In this document: positions 1 through 8,341 of the stretch, piece after piece
Layout of the letters: each line of letters begins with the position of its first letter
How positions within the stretch are numbered: position 1 is the first letter of the stretch
Assembly: GCA_964035575.1 (NCBI GenBank)
Contig: OZ037929.1
Coordinates: 558,001 to 622,000, forward strand
From: Rhynchopus sp. YZ270_cl-10
Lineage: Eukaryota; Euglenozoa; Diplonemea; Diplonemida; Diplonemidae
Reading direction: 5' to 3'
DNA: 64,000 nt
Notes under the pieces: generated by a model
The model's input: the letters and a program-made list of their open reading frames with translations, nothing else
The model's database searches: none
What the model was told of the DNA's origin: nothing
Position numbers and translations under genes: made by a program

Positions 1-3000
1 CGCAAATGCGCATGACAGCCGCATCGGCCATGACCTGTGCCACAGAGGTAAACGGACGTGTCAGCATTTCGTTGAAGACCAGAAACAGAATCACCGCAAA
101 CAGCCCAATGACAACAATGATCAGAACACTCTCGACAGACTCCTGCTGCAGCTGGCGCAGTGTGTTTGTCTCTTGGATGCGGAGGTACTCCTTCGTTTCT
201 GCGTTGTTCTCATCCACCTCGCGCATGATCGACTGCCGTGGGATCATTGCGGCAACAGAGAAGCTGATGCCCTCCTGCATGTTGTTGTTCCGCTCAAAGG
301 CAGCAACGTCCACAAACCAGCGCTTCTCAGGTACTTCACGTTCAAAGGCACCTGTGTTCGTGTGGAGTCCGTGCACCTCGTTCGGGGTCAGGGTGATGTT
401 GTACACAGACACGTAGCTCAGCTTGCCGTGGAAGTTCTGTCCCACTGTGTAGGGCTCAGCGCGGCTCTGTTGTGTTGTGAGGAGTGTGATGGCGCCGGTC
501 GCGTGCAGCGTGCCGTTCACGTAGACAGAGCACAGGCGTCGCTCACGGTCGACCACTGCAGCGAGGCTTGTCCACTGGCGGGCAGGCAGACCGGTGGGCA
601 GAGGTGCCGTCACACAGCCGTACTCAAGAACGTTCACTTTGAGTGCACCGTTTGCGTAGAAGCGCACAATGGCCTCACCAGAGCGTGTGTCCGAGAAGAT
701 GCGTGGCGTGCTGTCTGCAGCCGCAACGTGCACTGCAGGCCACACCTCTGCTGCAATCGTGTGGCTTGCTGTTGTGAACGGCTCACGCAGAATGCAGAAG
801 TTCTGTTGAGTGACTGGGTCCATCTTCGCCACACACTCGATCGCTTTGTTCGACTCATCCCGCCCAATCTCAACGACACTTTCAAAGAGCGGGTGGTTCC
901 TGTTCATCAGCACCTTCACCTCGGGTATGTTTGTCGTGAGGTTCTGGTCCACCAGCAGCGTGGTCGCTCCGTCGAGGTTGATCAGCGCACGTCCCCCCTC
1001 TTCGGTAACAGGACGTTGGTTCGCACCGTCCAGCTTCACACGGAACATGTTCCCACTCTGGTCCAGAATGCTGTGACGGTTCAACGGCGAGGACACACTG
1101 GCTGTGTCGGCCCCCTGTACCGCCGTCAGGTGAAGGGCAAGAAAGCTTTTGCTCCTGTCATAGAACTGCGACTGCTCAAACTCGCCACTGTAATCAGACG
1201 TCAGGTACGTGTCGTTTGAGCCCCGTGCAATGCGTGCAGCCTGCTCCTCCAACAACACTGATGCCAAGGCGTTGATCTCCACCGGTGGGATGTCGTGCAA
1301 AGTGAACGAACGGGTGAGGGTCTTGTAACCAGACAGAGACGTGGACCCGACAAGCTTCTCACTGCCGTGTGCAGTTGCAGAAATAACAGTGGCAGCAATT
1401 CTGTCGAAGATGACAACCTCAATCTGCGACTGTCCCTTCAAGGCAGACTGCACCATCGTGCTCACACCTGCCATGGGGAACTCTGCCGCCACCGTCCCGA
1501 GGTACTGCCTCGTCCTGCTGTACAGCGGTGTGTACACACCGAGGGGCTGACGAACGAAAATCAGCTCAGCTGGGTTCCATGTGTACGGCGTGGTCTGTGT
1601 GGTGATGTGCCACGTCATTGATGCCACAGCCTTTCCCTCTGTGAGCGCCATCGGGTTCCCGGGCCAGCCACCCAACCTCTCCATGGGACCAGCCCCAATT
1701 GGTGCGGCCTGTGCGGTGGGGATGTTGACACCGTTCTCCGGGTCGTAGAAGTAGCCAAGGTAGCCATAGAGACTGCCGTTGTTGGTGAGGGAGACATGCG
1801 GATTGGTGTCTGTTCTGAAGGCGTCGGGACGGTTGTCTGTGGAGATGTACGAGTCTGCGTAGAAGTAGCTGGTCGTCATCACCTTTGGCCGCCACTTTGT
1901 CCCATGCTCTGCTTTGATGCGGTGCAGAAGGTCGATGAAGGTTTTGTGGCGTGCCTCAAAGCTGTCCCACGTGCTGTCCAAGTCGAGGTAGAGACCAGTA
2001 ATGCTCTCCGCCACGTGCTCGCCAGTGTTGAGAAGGTCGTTCAGGCCCAGAAGGATTGCGTCAATGGCACTGAGACGGAGCTTGCGCCCCAACTCGTCAA
2101 CATTGTCCACAGCATTCGAGTACATGTTATCCGACGCAGTCTGCCCGTTCGAAACACCCGTGTCTGCTGCGCGCTGTCCTGAGGTATGTGCAAGGGAAAA
2201 CGCTGCCACACCAATCGACAGCAGCAGGGTGATGGAGAGGCCCATGGAGGCCACACCCAAGGGGATGCTGAACGGCTTCTTTGTGGCATCCAATCCGTTG
2301 CTGCTCTCGTCGCTGTCGGCACTGTCGGATACTGACGAAGCACGTGACGCCTTTTGTTTGTACACAATGCCCGCAAGCACTGCCACAAGCAGAAGAGCGA
2401 TGGCGGGCGCAACAATGAGGGTTGCTGACATCTCAAACTCACTGCGTTCGTCCAGCTCGAGCACACTCTGTGGCAGGATCTCAACCCCGTCGCCGTCATC
2501 TGCCCACGGCGTCGTGTCAGGGATGCCACTTACCATACGGCCTTCGACACGGTGTCCAATGATGCGCCCCAGGTGCTCGACAGCTGTGCCCTGCGCAGAC
2601 AGGGACGTTGCTGTGGACCAGTCGTTTGGGCCAATGACGTGCACGGGAATGTCGACAAACTGGGACAACCCTTCAATGCTTTCTGTCATGACCTGCGAGC
2701 GCTGGTTCTGCATCACGTAGCCTGCCACACCCATTTTCTGTGCAATGCGCACAGAGGAGAACGGCGTGCACCGTGTCGTCATCGGGAGGACAACCACCTC
2801 CCCTGCGAGGCCTGCAAAGTCTGTCTCCACACAACCGCCCCCAGCAAGCTCCGTCAGCATCACCAGCGACTCGCGCACACCCGCCACAGCCTTCCCACCG
2901 AACAGCAGTGTCGCTGCCTTGCTCGGGTACAGCTCGTTCCCCCACAGACAGACCTGCTTCGTCCCAGACAGCGCAGCAAAGCTGAGTGGGCAGAACGCAC

Positions 3001-3820
3001 ACAGACGCTCTGCAGGGTCCTTCTCAGCATCGCACATCTCAATGAGGCGAGTCGACGGGCACAAGCGGAACGGCGAGTCCATCGGGACCTCAAGCGGGTT
3101 CGCTGACTGCTCTGCGTTGCAGTTGAACTTGAATGTCCCCATCACCTTTTTCCCTGTTCCCAAGGCCTCCATCAGAAGCTGCCCGTACTGCCTTGGGATG
3201 ATTCCAGTTGGTATCTGGGGTGAAGTGCCGTCTGCCCAGTAGTCAGAGTCCATCAACTGCGAGGTGAACGTGTTGCTCACACTCGTGTGGATCATGATTG
3301 AGGCAGCAGCCCCGACAGCAAACATGTGCTGAAACTTCTCGTAGAACCAGCACCCCACGTCCACAGTCAACACCAGCTTGTTTGTGTAGTCCTTTGTGGC
3401 GAAGTCGCTTGCGTAGCATCCCCAGATCTCGATACCTGTTAGGAAGTTCAAATCAGGTGCGCCTGGTGCGACGATCTCAAGAGGAACGTTGTTGAGTGGG
3501 TGTGTAGCAGAGATATGTGACCCCACATTGTAGGGCGCAAAGGCCATGTCGTTGACACAGAACTCAGTGGCATACTCCGCAGGCTCTGTGATCTGCAGGC
3601 GCAGTGCACACGTGTCGTAGCAGCTCTCGTAGCTCGCCCAGTTCCCCGGCCTGCACAGCGCCGCCCGCGACTCCTCGCCCAGCGCGTTCCCCTTCCCCGA
3701 GATGCTCAGATACCCATCCCCAAAAGGGACCCCCGCCTTCTCCATGAAGCACGCCTGTATCCCAGGCGGGCACTCAGGCTCCCCGCCAACGACGCAAAGG
3801 GCCAACACCTGCAGAAGCAT
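1..3820 (-). CDS. Large multi-domain transmembrane receptor, 5' part (runs off the left edge)
   Basis: The frame opens at the ATG at 3820-3818 and stays open for 1273 codons to the window edge with no intron. After a short hydrophobic N-terminus come two protease-associated (PA)-like domains: residues about 95-230, with the block FAVGAAASIMIHTS, and about 315-400, with CTPFSSVRIAQKMGVAGYVM. Transmembrane segments follow at about 463-487 and 517-540. Then a Cache-like extracellular region (about 560-830), a LamG/concanavalin-like domain (about 1010-1140, with VYVNGTLHATG) and a third membrane segment (about 1225-1250). The last visible residues resemble the start of a HAMP-type linker. Receptors of this plan usually end in a cyclase, kinase or phosphatase domain, which would lie outside the window; that is inference. 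I chose this start because it precedes a signal-like segment and follows pyrimidine-rich DNA. The ligand is unknown. The domain reading is from pattern only. Confidence 0.82.
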   Translation of the reverse strand, partial: MLLQVLALCVVGGEPECPPGIQACFMEKAGVPFGDGYLSISGKGNALGEESRAALCRPGNWASYESCYDTCALRLQITEPAEYATEFCVNDMAFAPYNVGSHISATHPLNNVPLEIVAPGAPDLNFLTGIEIWGCYASDFATKDYTNKLVLTVDVGCWFYEKFQHMFAVGAAASIMIHTSVSNTFTSQLMDSDYWADGTSPQIPTGIIPRQYGQLLMEALGTGKKVMGTFKFNCNAEQSANPLEVPMDSPFRLCPSTRLIEMCDAEKDPAERLCAFCPLSFAALSGTKQVCLWGNELYPSKAATLLFGGKAVAGVRESLVMLTELAGGGCVETDFAGLAGEVVVLPMTTRCTPFSSVRIAQKMGVAGYVMQNQRSQVMTESIEGLSQFVDIPVHVIGPNDWSTATSLSAQGTAVEHLGRIIGHRVEGRMVSGIPDTTPWADDGDGVEILPQSVLELDERSEFEMSATLIVAPAIALLLVAVLAGIVYKQKASRASSVSDSADSDESSNGLDATKKPFSIPLGVASMGLSITLLLSIGVAAFSLAHTSGQRAADTGVSNGQTASDNMYSNAVDNVDELGRKLRLSAIDAILLGLNDLLNTGEHVAESITGLYLDLDSTWDSFEARHKTFIDLLHRIKAEHGTKWRPKVMTTSYFYADSYISTDNRPDAFRTDTNPHVSLTNNGSLYGYLGYFYDPENGVNIPTAQAAPIGAGPMERLGGWPGNPMALTEGKAVASMTWHITTQTTPYTWNPAELIFVRQPLGVYTPLYSRTRQYLGTVAAEFPMAGVSTMVQSALKGQSQIEVVIFDRIAATVISATAHGSEKLVGSTSLSGYKTLTRSFTLHDIPPVEINALASVLLEEQAARIARGSNDTYLTSDYSGEFEQSQFYDRSKSFLALHLTAVQGADTASVSSPLNRHSILDQSGNMFRVKLDGANQRPVTEEGGRALINLDGATTLLVDQNLTTNIPEVKVLMNRNHPLFESVVEIGRDESNKAIECVAKMDPVTQQNFCILREPFTTASHTIAAEVWPAVHVAAADSTPRIFSDTRSGEAIVRFYANGALKVNVLEYGCVTAPLPTGLPARQWTSLAAVVDRERRLCSVYVNGTLHATGAITLLTTQQSRAEPYTVGQNFHGKLSYVSVYNITLTPNEVHGLHTNTGAFEREVPEKRWFVDVAAFERNNNMQEGISFSVAAMIPRQSIMREVDENNAETKEYLRIQETNTLRQLQQESVESVLIIVVIGLFAVILFLVFNEMLTRPFTSVAQVMADAAVMRIC

Positions 3821-5111
3821 TGCGAAGAGGGGGCGGAGGCCAGGGGGTGCAAGCAGAGCAGCACCAAGGACCACGGTGTGGGGAAAGGGGTGGGTGTTAT
3901 CTGTGATGGTTGGTTGGTTGGTGGGAGAAACACAAAAAAAAAAAAAAACAAAGGAACCTCAATTGCCTGTCTGTTTTCCCCGTGCGTGCAACAAAGCGGT
4001 GGAGACAGAAAAACATTTGATAACGTCTCGACCTTACAGGCACGTGAACAAAGAAAGCCGTGCATATCACCGCGCATACCCATTCTTAATGATTAGCTTC
4101 ACACTCTTTCAATTCAGAAAGAACAGAAATCATATGCAAGGGTGCAAATACTTTCGCCCTTCCCAAAGGCTCTCTCTGTTCTGAAAGGAAATATTGTACG
4201 CTGAACCCAAGCCCCCACTCTCCTTAGCCGAGAAACACCAATGTGTCAGATGTACAGATATCACGACACACAAAGATGACGAGACGGCTGTCAACATGCG
4301 AAGTGAAAGCTCTTCTCGCCCTCCTATTTTGACGCGATATTGGCGCATTCACTGACACATCATTCAGAATGAAATTGGACACCCAACCAGAGGGGCAACT
4401 GCAACCATTTTGTTACGTAGACCACAGAGGCAATAGCCGGTTTCGTCGTACGGTGCTGGTTGAGAGGAACGACGCCAGCACCGCGCTCACTGAGACAAAA
4501 AAGGCACGCAGAGAAAAATATGAAAAACAAATCTGTCAAATTGTTTCTAACGTTTTCTTTGATACTATTTGCTTAGAAGAGAGGGGGAAGGGAGGGAGAT
4601 GTAGCATATTTGGAGAGAAAAAGAATGGAAAAAAATATCCAAATATGGAAAAAAAAACGTAAACCACAACAGAACCAGACCATAAGAGAGAAAGGGAGAA
4701 ACAAAGATTGTCACCCAAAGCACGATGCAGTGGTGAAGCACCACACTAAAACACCGAAGCAAACGGGTTTTTCTAATCAGAACAACAAGAGTCCAACAAA
4801 CACACGGCAGGGTAGAAAAGGTAAGAGAAGTTGAAAGTGCAAACGCCTCACCGTTCAGGGGGAAAAAAAAAGGTGATATATTTCTTCGTGCACATTTTCT
4901 GGAAGATGACACTCTAGAGCGCCACCTTTTTGCTTTGATCAACTATTTTTGCTTTCTCTTGTTCTTTGTATCGGGATCGATCACGTAAGCAAGCCTCATA
5001 ACATTGTAGCCGAAGAGCCTTTCGCACTCAAATGAGAAGGCCGTATCGTGCACAACACCCCTACTGCACAACCGGCGGACGCAAAGACAACAAAGAAAGA
5101 GACATTAAACC
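3821..5111. other. Spacer upstream of the receptor gene
   Basis: I see no convincing gene here. On the gene (minus) strand the first 100 bases are pyrimidine-rich up to the receptor start, as expected for a 5' untranslated or trans-splice region. A pure A tract lies near 3936-3948. A truncated copy of the AGTTGAAAGTGC hairpin family lies at about 4826-4850. The rest is A-rich low-complexity sequence. Confidence 0.5.
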
Positions 5112-5395
5112 TCACCTATCCTCGTACAACAGCAACACGTAGCCGTCAATCTTATTCAGTGCACTGCTGTCACGTACCAGACAGTTTGACTCCCCCTCAC
5201 TGTCCAGAAAACACATTTTTTTTTCTTTGAAAAGCCTTCGTAGAGATTGGTTATTCTGTACACGGAAAGCTTCTGACATACTACTGTCAACGCCCCCATT
5301 TTTTGTGCGCCCTTTTCGTTCGCTGCAAAACCAGTGCTCCTCCGGGTGATCATTTGCGTACATTGGGTAGTACGAAATGTATCGCACGAGCGGAA
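5112..5395 (-). CDS. Possible terminal exon of an unidentified gene
   Basis: The minus frame is open from an AG at 5396-5397 to a stop at 5112-5114. It reads with normal protein composition (for example ISYYPMYANDHPEEHWFCSE near the start and DGYVLLLYEDR at the end). No in-frame ATG opens it, so it would have to be a 3' exon. The upstream exon is not identified: a short reading (MVDLQEFFDKL) lies about 150 bases upstream, but I could not join it in frame with standard splice sites. It lies just downstream of the small membrane-protein gene and on the same strand. It could also be chance or the remains of a gene. I do not recognise a family. Confidence 0.3.
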
Positions 5396-5565
5396 CTCAA
5401 GCTGGTCGAGGCGAATTTGAAGAAAATCGAAGTCCCATGGCGGCTTGCCTTGGAATCAGCCTGCCCTCCGCTCAAGGCAATGTCAAGACGCATCACAGTT
5501 TGTCGAAGAATTCCTGCAGATCAACCATTCCACCCACCTTAGTGTCATGGGGAGCTCTTTTGTTT

Positions 5566-5904
5566 TTAACTCTGTTTCTCGGTCTTTTGGAGCTCGGAGA
5601 CCTGGTTTTCTAGGTTGTAATAGTCGTCGAAGGAGAATTCCTGTTTGTGGGAGTTTTTTGTGCGGAGGAAGCGTGCCGTGAGTATGAGACATGCAAGGGC
5701 AAGACCAGCACCTCCAGAGAGGACGAACCAGTGCCAGTTCTTTTTCATGAAGCTGTCTGAAGAGCGGTCCAGCGTCGCAGGCGAGGACTGACTGCTGCCT
5801 TCGTTCAGAGGGTCGACGATGGTTTCGTTGTCTTCGTCCAGCGCGGCCGCACAGCACAGCACCACAGCTGCGACGACTGTGCGCAGATATGTCGACGTTG
5901 CCAT
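5566..5904 (-). CDS. Small single-pass membrane protein, 112 aa
   Basis: A single-exon reading frame with a typical signal peptide (residues about 1-21, ending in an alanine-rich stretch). An acidic, serine-rich ectodomain with one NET glycosylation site follows. One strong transmembrane helix lies at about 60-82, then a short cytosolic tail with an aromatic-acidic motif (EFSFDDYYNLEN). This predicts a type I membrane protein of the secretory pathway or plasma membrane. The tail could carry a sorting signal, but that is only suggested by the tyrosines. The family is not recognised. The start is the first ATG, placed just before the signal sequence. The gene is on the same strand as all its neighbours. 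Confidence 0.7.
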   Translation of the reverse strand: MATSTYLRTVVAAVVLCCAAALDEDNETIVDPLNEGSSQSSPATLDRSSDSFMKKNWHWFVLSGGAGLALACLILTARFLRTKNSHKQEFSFDDYYNLENQVSELQKTEKQS

Positions 5905-6050
5905 TTGTTTAGCAGTTTTGTTTTGTTTTGTTTCACGCTCGCATGAAATGTGGGAAAAAAATGGAGGGTGTGTGGAAGTGGAGGGGTAGCGTTTGTGTAG
6001 GTCTGCTTATGGATGTGGATGCGGAGAAAAACAAAAAGAAAGTAGGGTTG

Positions 6051-6105
6051 GTGTGGCCGACGACCCCAAAATAGCACAAAAATAGCACCCCCTTTCAGCC
6101 ACACC
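6051..6105. repeat. Hairpin repeat, GTGTGGC/GCCACAC family, copy 1
   Basis: A 55-bp sequence closed by the inverted ends GTGTGGC and GCCACAC, with a loop containing GACGACCCCAAAATAGCA. A close copy lies at 41375-41429. In both copies the stem is intact. Confidence 0.75.
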
Positions 6106-6109
6106 TAGT

Positions 6110-6190
6110 AGAGTTGAAAAATACAAAGCCCTCTCGTGAACAGTGTACCTTTGGTATTACCGGCTGTACCGGGGGGCTGGACACCCCCAA
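6110..6190 (-). repeat. Hairpin element, TACAAAG...CTTTGGTA family (type D)
   Basis: Begins with AGTTGAAA and contains the loop core CCCTCTCGTGA between TACAAAG and CTTTGGTA. A second small inverted repeat (CCGG...) follows. Related copies lie at 21796, 32226 and 61663; the last two are inside introns. It sits directly beside the GTGTGGC hairpin. Confidence 0.7.
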
Positions 6191-6443
6191 CCATGCAGTC
6201 CTACATCCATTCTGTGGTTTACATCTGAATAAAAGGGAAGGGGTGGGGTTCTCACTATTTTTTTTTATAGGTTCTAGAATACACCAACAAAATTGGCAAT
6301 GTGAAAAAAGGGAAAATAGAGTGGTTATGAGAGGGGGAGAATGTACCTGAACACAAAGGTATGCGTGTTATTGGTTACTTTTCATAGACAACCCTTTTGA
6401 AGTGCTGGGAAAATAGAAAAAAGAGAGAAAAAAGAAGAAAAAG

Positions 6444-6494
6444 AGAAGTTGAAAAGTACAAAACACCTCACCGTTCATCGGCGGACGCAGGTAC
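6444..6494 (-). repeat. Hairpin element, type A (AGTTGAAAGTGC family), variant stem
   Basis: Leader AGAAGTTGAAAAG, then the core CACCTCACCGTTCATCGG and CGGACGCAGG. Here the outer stem is GTAC/GTAC, whereas most copies have GTGC/GCAC, so the change is compensated on both sides. Confidence 0.72.
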
Positions 6495-6526
6495 CGGAAA
6501 AACCCCTCTGAAGTGCTGGGAAAAAA

Positions 6527-6575
6527 AGTTTATAAGATGAAATCTAAGCCTCTCGTTGACTTAGTAGTCACCTTT
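6527..6575 (-). repeat. Hairpin element, type B (AAGTTTATAAGATGA family)
   Basis: Leader AAAGTTTATAAGATGA followed by the CTAAGCCTCTCGTTG core, a partner TTAG and the terminal GTCACCTTT. It lies 33 bases downstream of a type A copy, a pairing repeated elsewhere (50.6-50.9 kb, 53.9-54.2 kb). Confidence 0.7.
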
Positions 6576-6917
6576 ATCACAAATTGTTATCGCACAACAA
6601 AAAAAAAAAAATGTCATATACTTACTAGCAAACAGTAAGCATAATCACTAAAAAAAAGGGCGCTTCTGAAAGAACCACGGAACAGTCCCCCCCGCAAAGG
6701 GAGAGTCAACCCCCATTGTCATTGGAAACAAAAAAAAACAAAAAAAAAATATTTCGAGAAATCCTTAAATCTAATTGGGTCGTACGGCGTCCATACTATC
6801 CCATAAGGGCTAGAACTGCATGTTTTTTTTATTGGAAATAACTATCCATCTCAGATCCCATGACTCTTTCGTTTCTTCTTTTTTTTCCCTTTTTTTTTTC
6901 TTTGCTTGGTTGAATAT
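6576..6917. other. Low-complexity spacer
   Basis: Homopolymer A and T runs with no coding potential seen. Nothing else is recognised. Confidence 0.5.
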
Positions 6918-7346
6918 CATGGATGTCCAAAGTACTTGAAGTATATCAAGTACTTGATCCCCCAAAAAATCCAATACTTGATACTTCAAGTACTTGACAC
7001 CCTATTTTTTTTTCTAGTACTTTTTTACTTGTTCTCCCTCTGTCAAGTACTTTTTTCACAAAAAAAACGTCAAGTACTTGATCAAGTACAAAAAAAAGTG
7101 GGTACTTGATCAAGTACTTGACGTTTTTTTGCGAAAACAAGTACTTGACAGACTCTGCCAGAGGGTAAAAAAGTAAAAAAGTACGAGAAAAAAAAAATAG
7201 GGTATCAAGTACTTGATTTCTGTCAAGTACTTGATCAATCTTCAAGTACTTGACTGTCATTTTGAGAGGAAAAAAAAGGGGGATCAAGTACTTCAAGTAC
7301 CATAAAAAATCCGAAAAAAGTACTTCAAGTACTTTGGACATCCATG
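6918..7346. mobile_element. Foldback element packed with CAAGTACTTG palindromes
   Basis: Terminal inverted repeats CATGGATGTCCAAAGTACTT and its complement close a 429-bp element. The direct repeat GAATAT flanks it on both sides (6912-6917 and 7347-7352), as expected for a target duplication. The interior holds many copies of CAAGTACTTG, itself a perfect palindrome, and the two halves also mirror each other, so the whole unit can fold into one long hairpin. There is no transposase, so it would be non-autonomous. A shorter relative with the same ends lies at 39003-39155. Confidence 0.85.
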
Positions 7347-7481
7347 GAATATGATTGCTGTCTATCATTTTTTTTCTCTCTCTCATTATTTTTTTTACCC
7401 GATAAAAAATATCGGAAGCGTGAAGGATACCGCATAGCATTACCGTCTCTCTAAAACAAATTATCACTTTTTTTTTTTTTT

Positions 7482-7575
7482 ATTCCTACAAGCGTAGCTT
7501 AAAGGAGAAATAGTTCCTCAGATACGGTCGCCAATCACCCCTCAAACAGGGTAATTGTGCAATCAACGAAAAATA
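7482..7575 (+). repeat. Dispersed repeat, GCGTAGCTTAAAGGAG family, partial copy
   Basis: About 94 bases are nearly identical to 11134-11226, in the same orientation. A diverged copy lies inverted at 47408-47541. The longer copies have internal inverted segments (AATAGTTACTCAGATA against its mirrored partner), so this also looks like a foldback family. Confidence 0.7.
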
Positions 7576-7940
7576 TTTATTACAATCAACTATGTTCATT
7601 ATGGAGTCCTGCTTGGATAGCGCGCGACTCGCTTATGATGCGGTCGTAGAAGGTTGGGATCGTTTTGTGTTTGTACGTGCGAGAGGATGAAGGTACGGCT
7701 TTGGTGGGTTTGGACGATGGTGACCTGCGGGAGAGTTTTCGGACAAAAACAGAAGATATGGTCTAAGAAAATAAATTGAGTGAACACTGTGCAAGACCTC
7801 AAATTATGTGAGGAGATACACGAATGAAAATTAATGACAAACAAAAAAATGATAAACAGTGCAAAGGGCTCACCGCCGGCTGACCACCATATCAGCGAAA
7901 AGGGAGTCGCACCAGAGAATTATGTGCAACCGTCGGCCTG

Positions 7941-8230
7941 GGTAGGTAACGGTATGAAAGACCCAAAAAACGACGGCTTGCCACGCGGTGAAGTCGTGAA
8001 GGGCACAAAGAAATTGGTAGGTAACGGTATGAAAGACCCAAAAAACGACGACTTGCCACGCGGTGAAGTCGTGAAGGGCACAAAGAAATTGGTAGGTAAC
8101 GGTATGAAAGACCCAAAAAACGACGGCTTGCCACGCGGTGAAGTCGTGAAGGGCACAAAGAAATTGGTAGGTAACGGTATGAAAAAGACCCAAAAAACGA
8201 CGGCTTGCCACGCGGTGAAGTGGGAAAAGT
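7941..8230. repeat. 75-bp minisatellite, four units
   Basis: Units start at 7941, 8016, 8091 and 8166 with very few differences. The 75-bp period is divisible by three, so both strands show 25-residue peptide repeats, but the last unit carries a two-base insertion that breaks the phase. I therefore treat it as non-coding. Two more partial copies of the segment CACGCGGTGAAGT follow, at 8211 and 8283. Confidence 0.85.
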
Positions 8231-8341
8231 CAACAACAACGGGGGAAAGACGGGAAGACACAACGACAAAAAGACGACTTACCACGCGGTGAAGTCGGAA
8301 AAGGCAACAAAAAGAGAACAAAATAAGGGGAAAACGGGAAT

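Noticed and set aside
4536-4942. Minus frames of 60-125 codons rich in F, S and L
   Set aside because: They arise from A-rich plus-strand DNA read in reverse; no protein character.
7613-7672. tRNA-like segment (GGATAGCGCGCGACTCGC, then GGTTGGGATCG)
   Set aside because: The D-arm resembles a tRNA and an anticodon-like stem can be drawn, but the acceptor stem does not pair and the B-box place is poor. At most an old tRNA-derived relic.
7834-8292. 152-codon frame with 25-residue repeats
   Set aside because: Phase is lost in the last minisatellite unit and no protein family or start context supports it.
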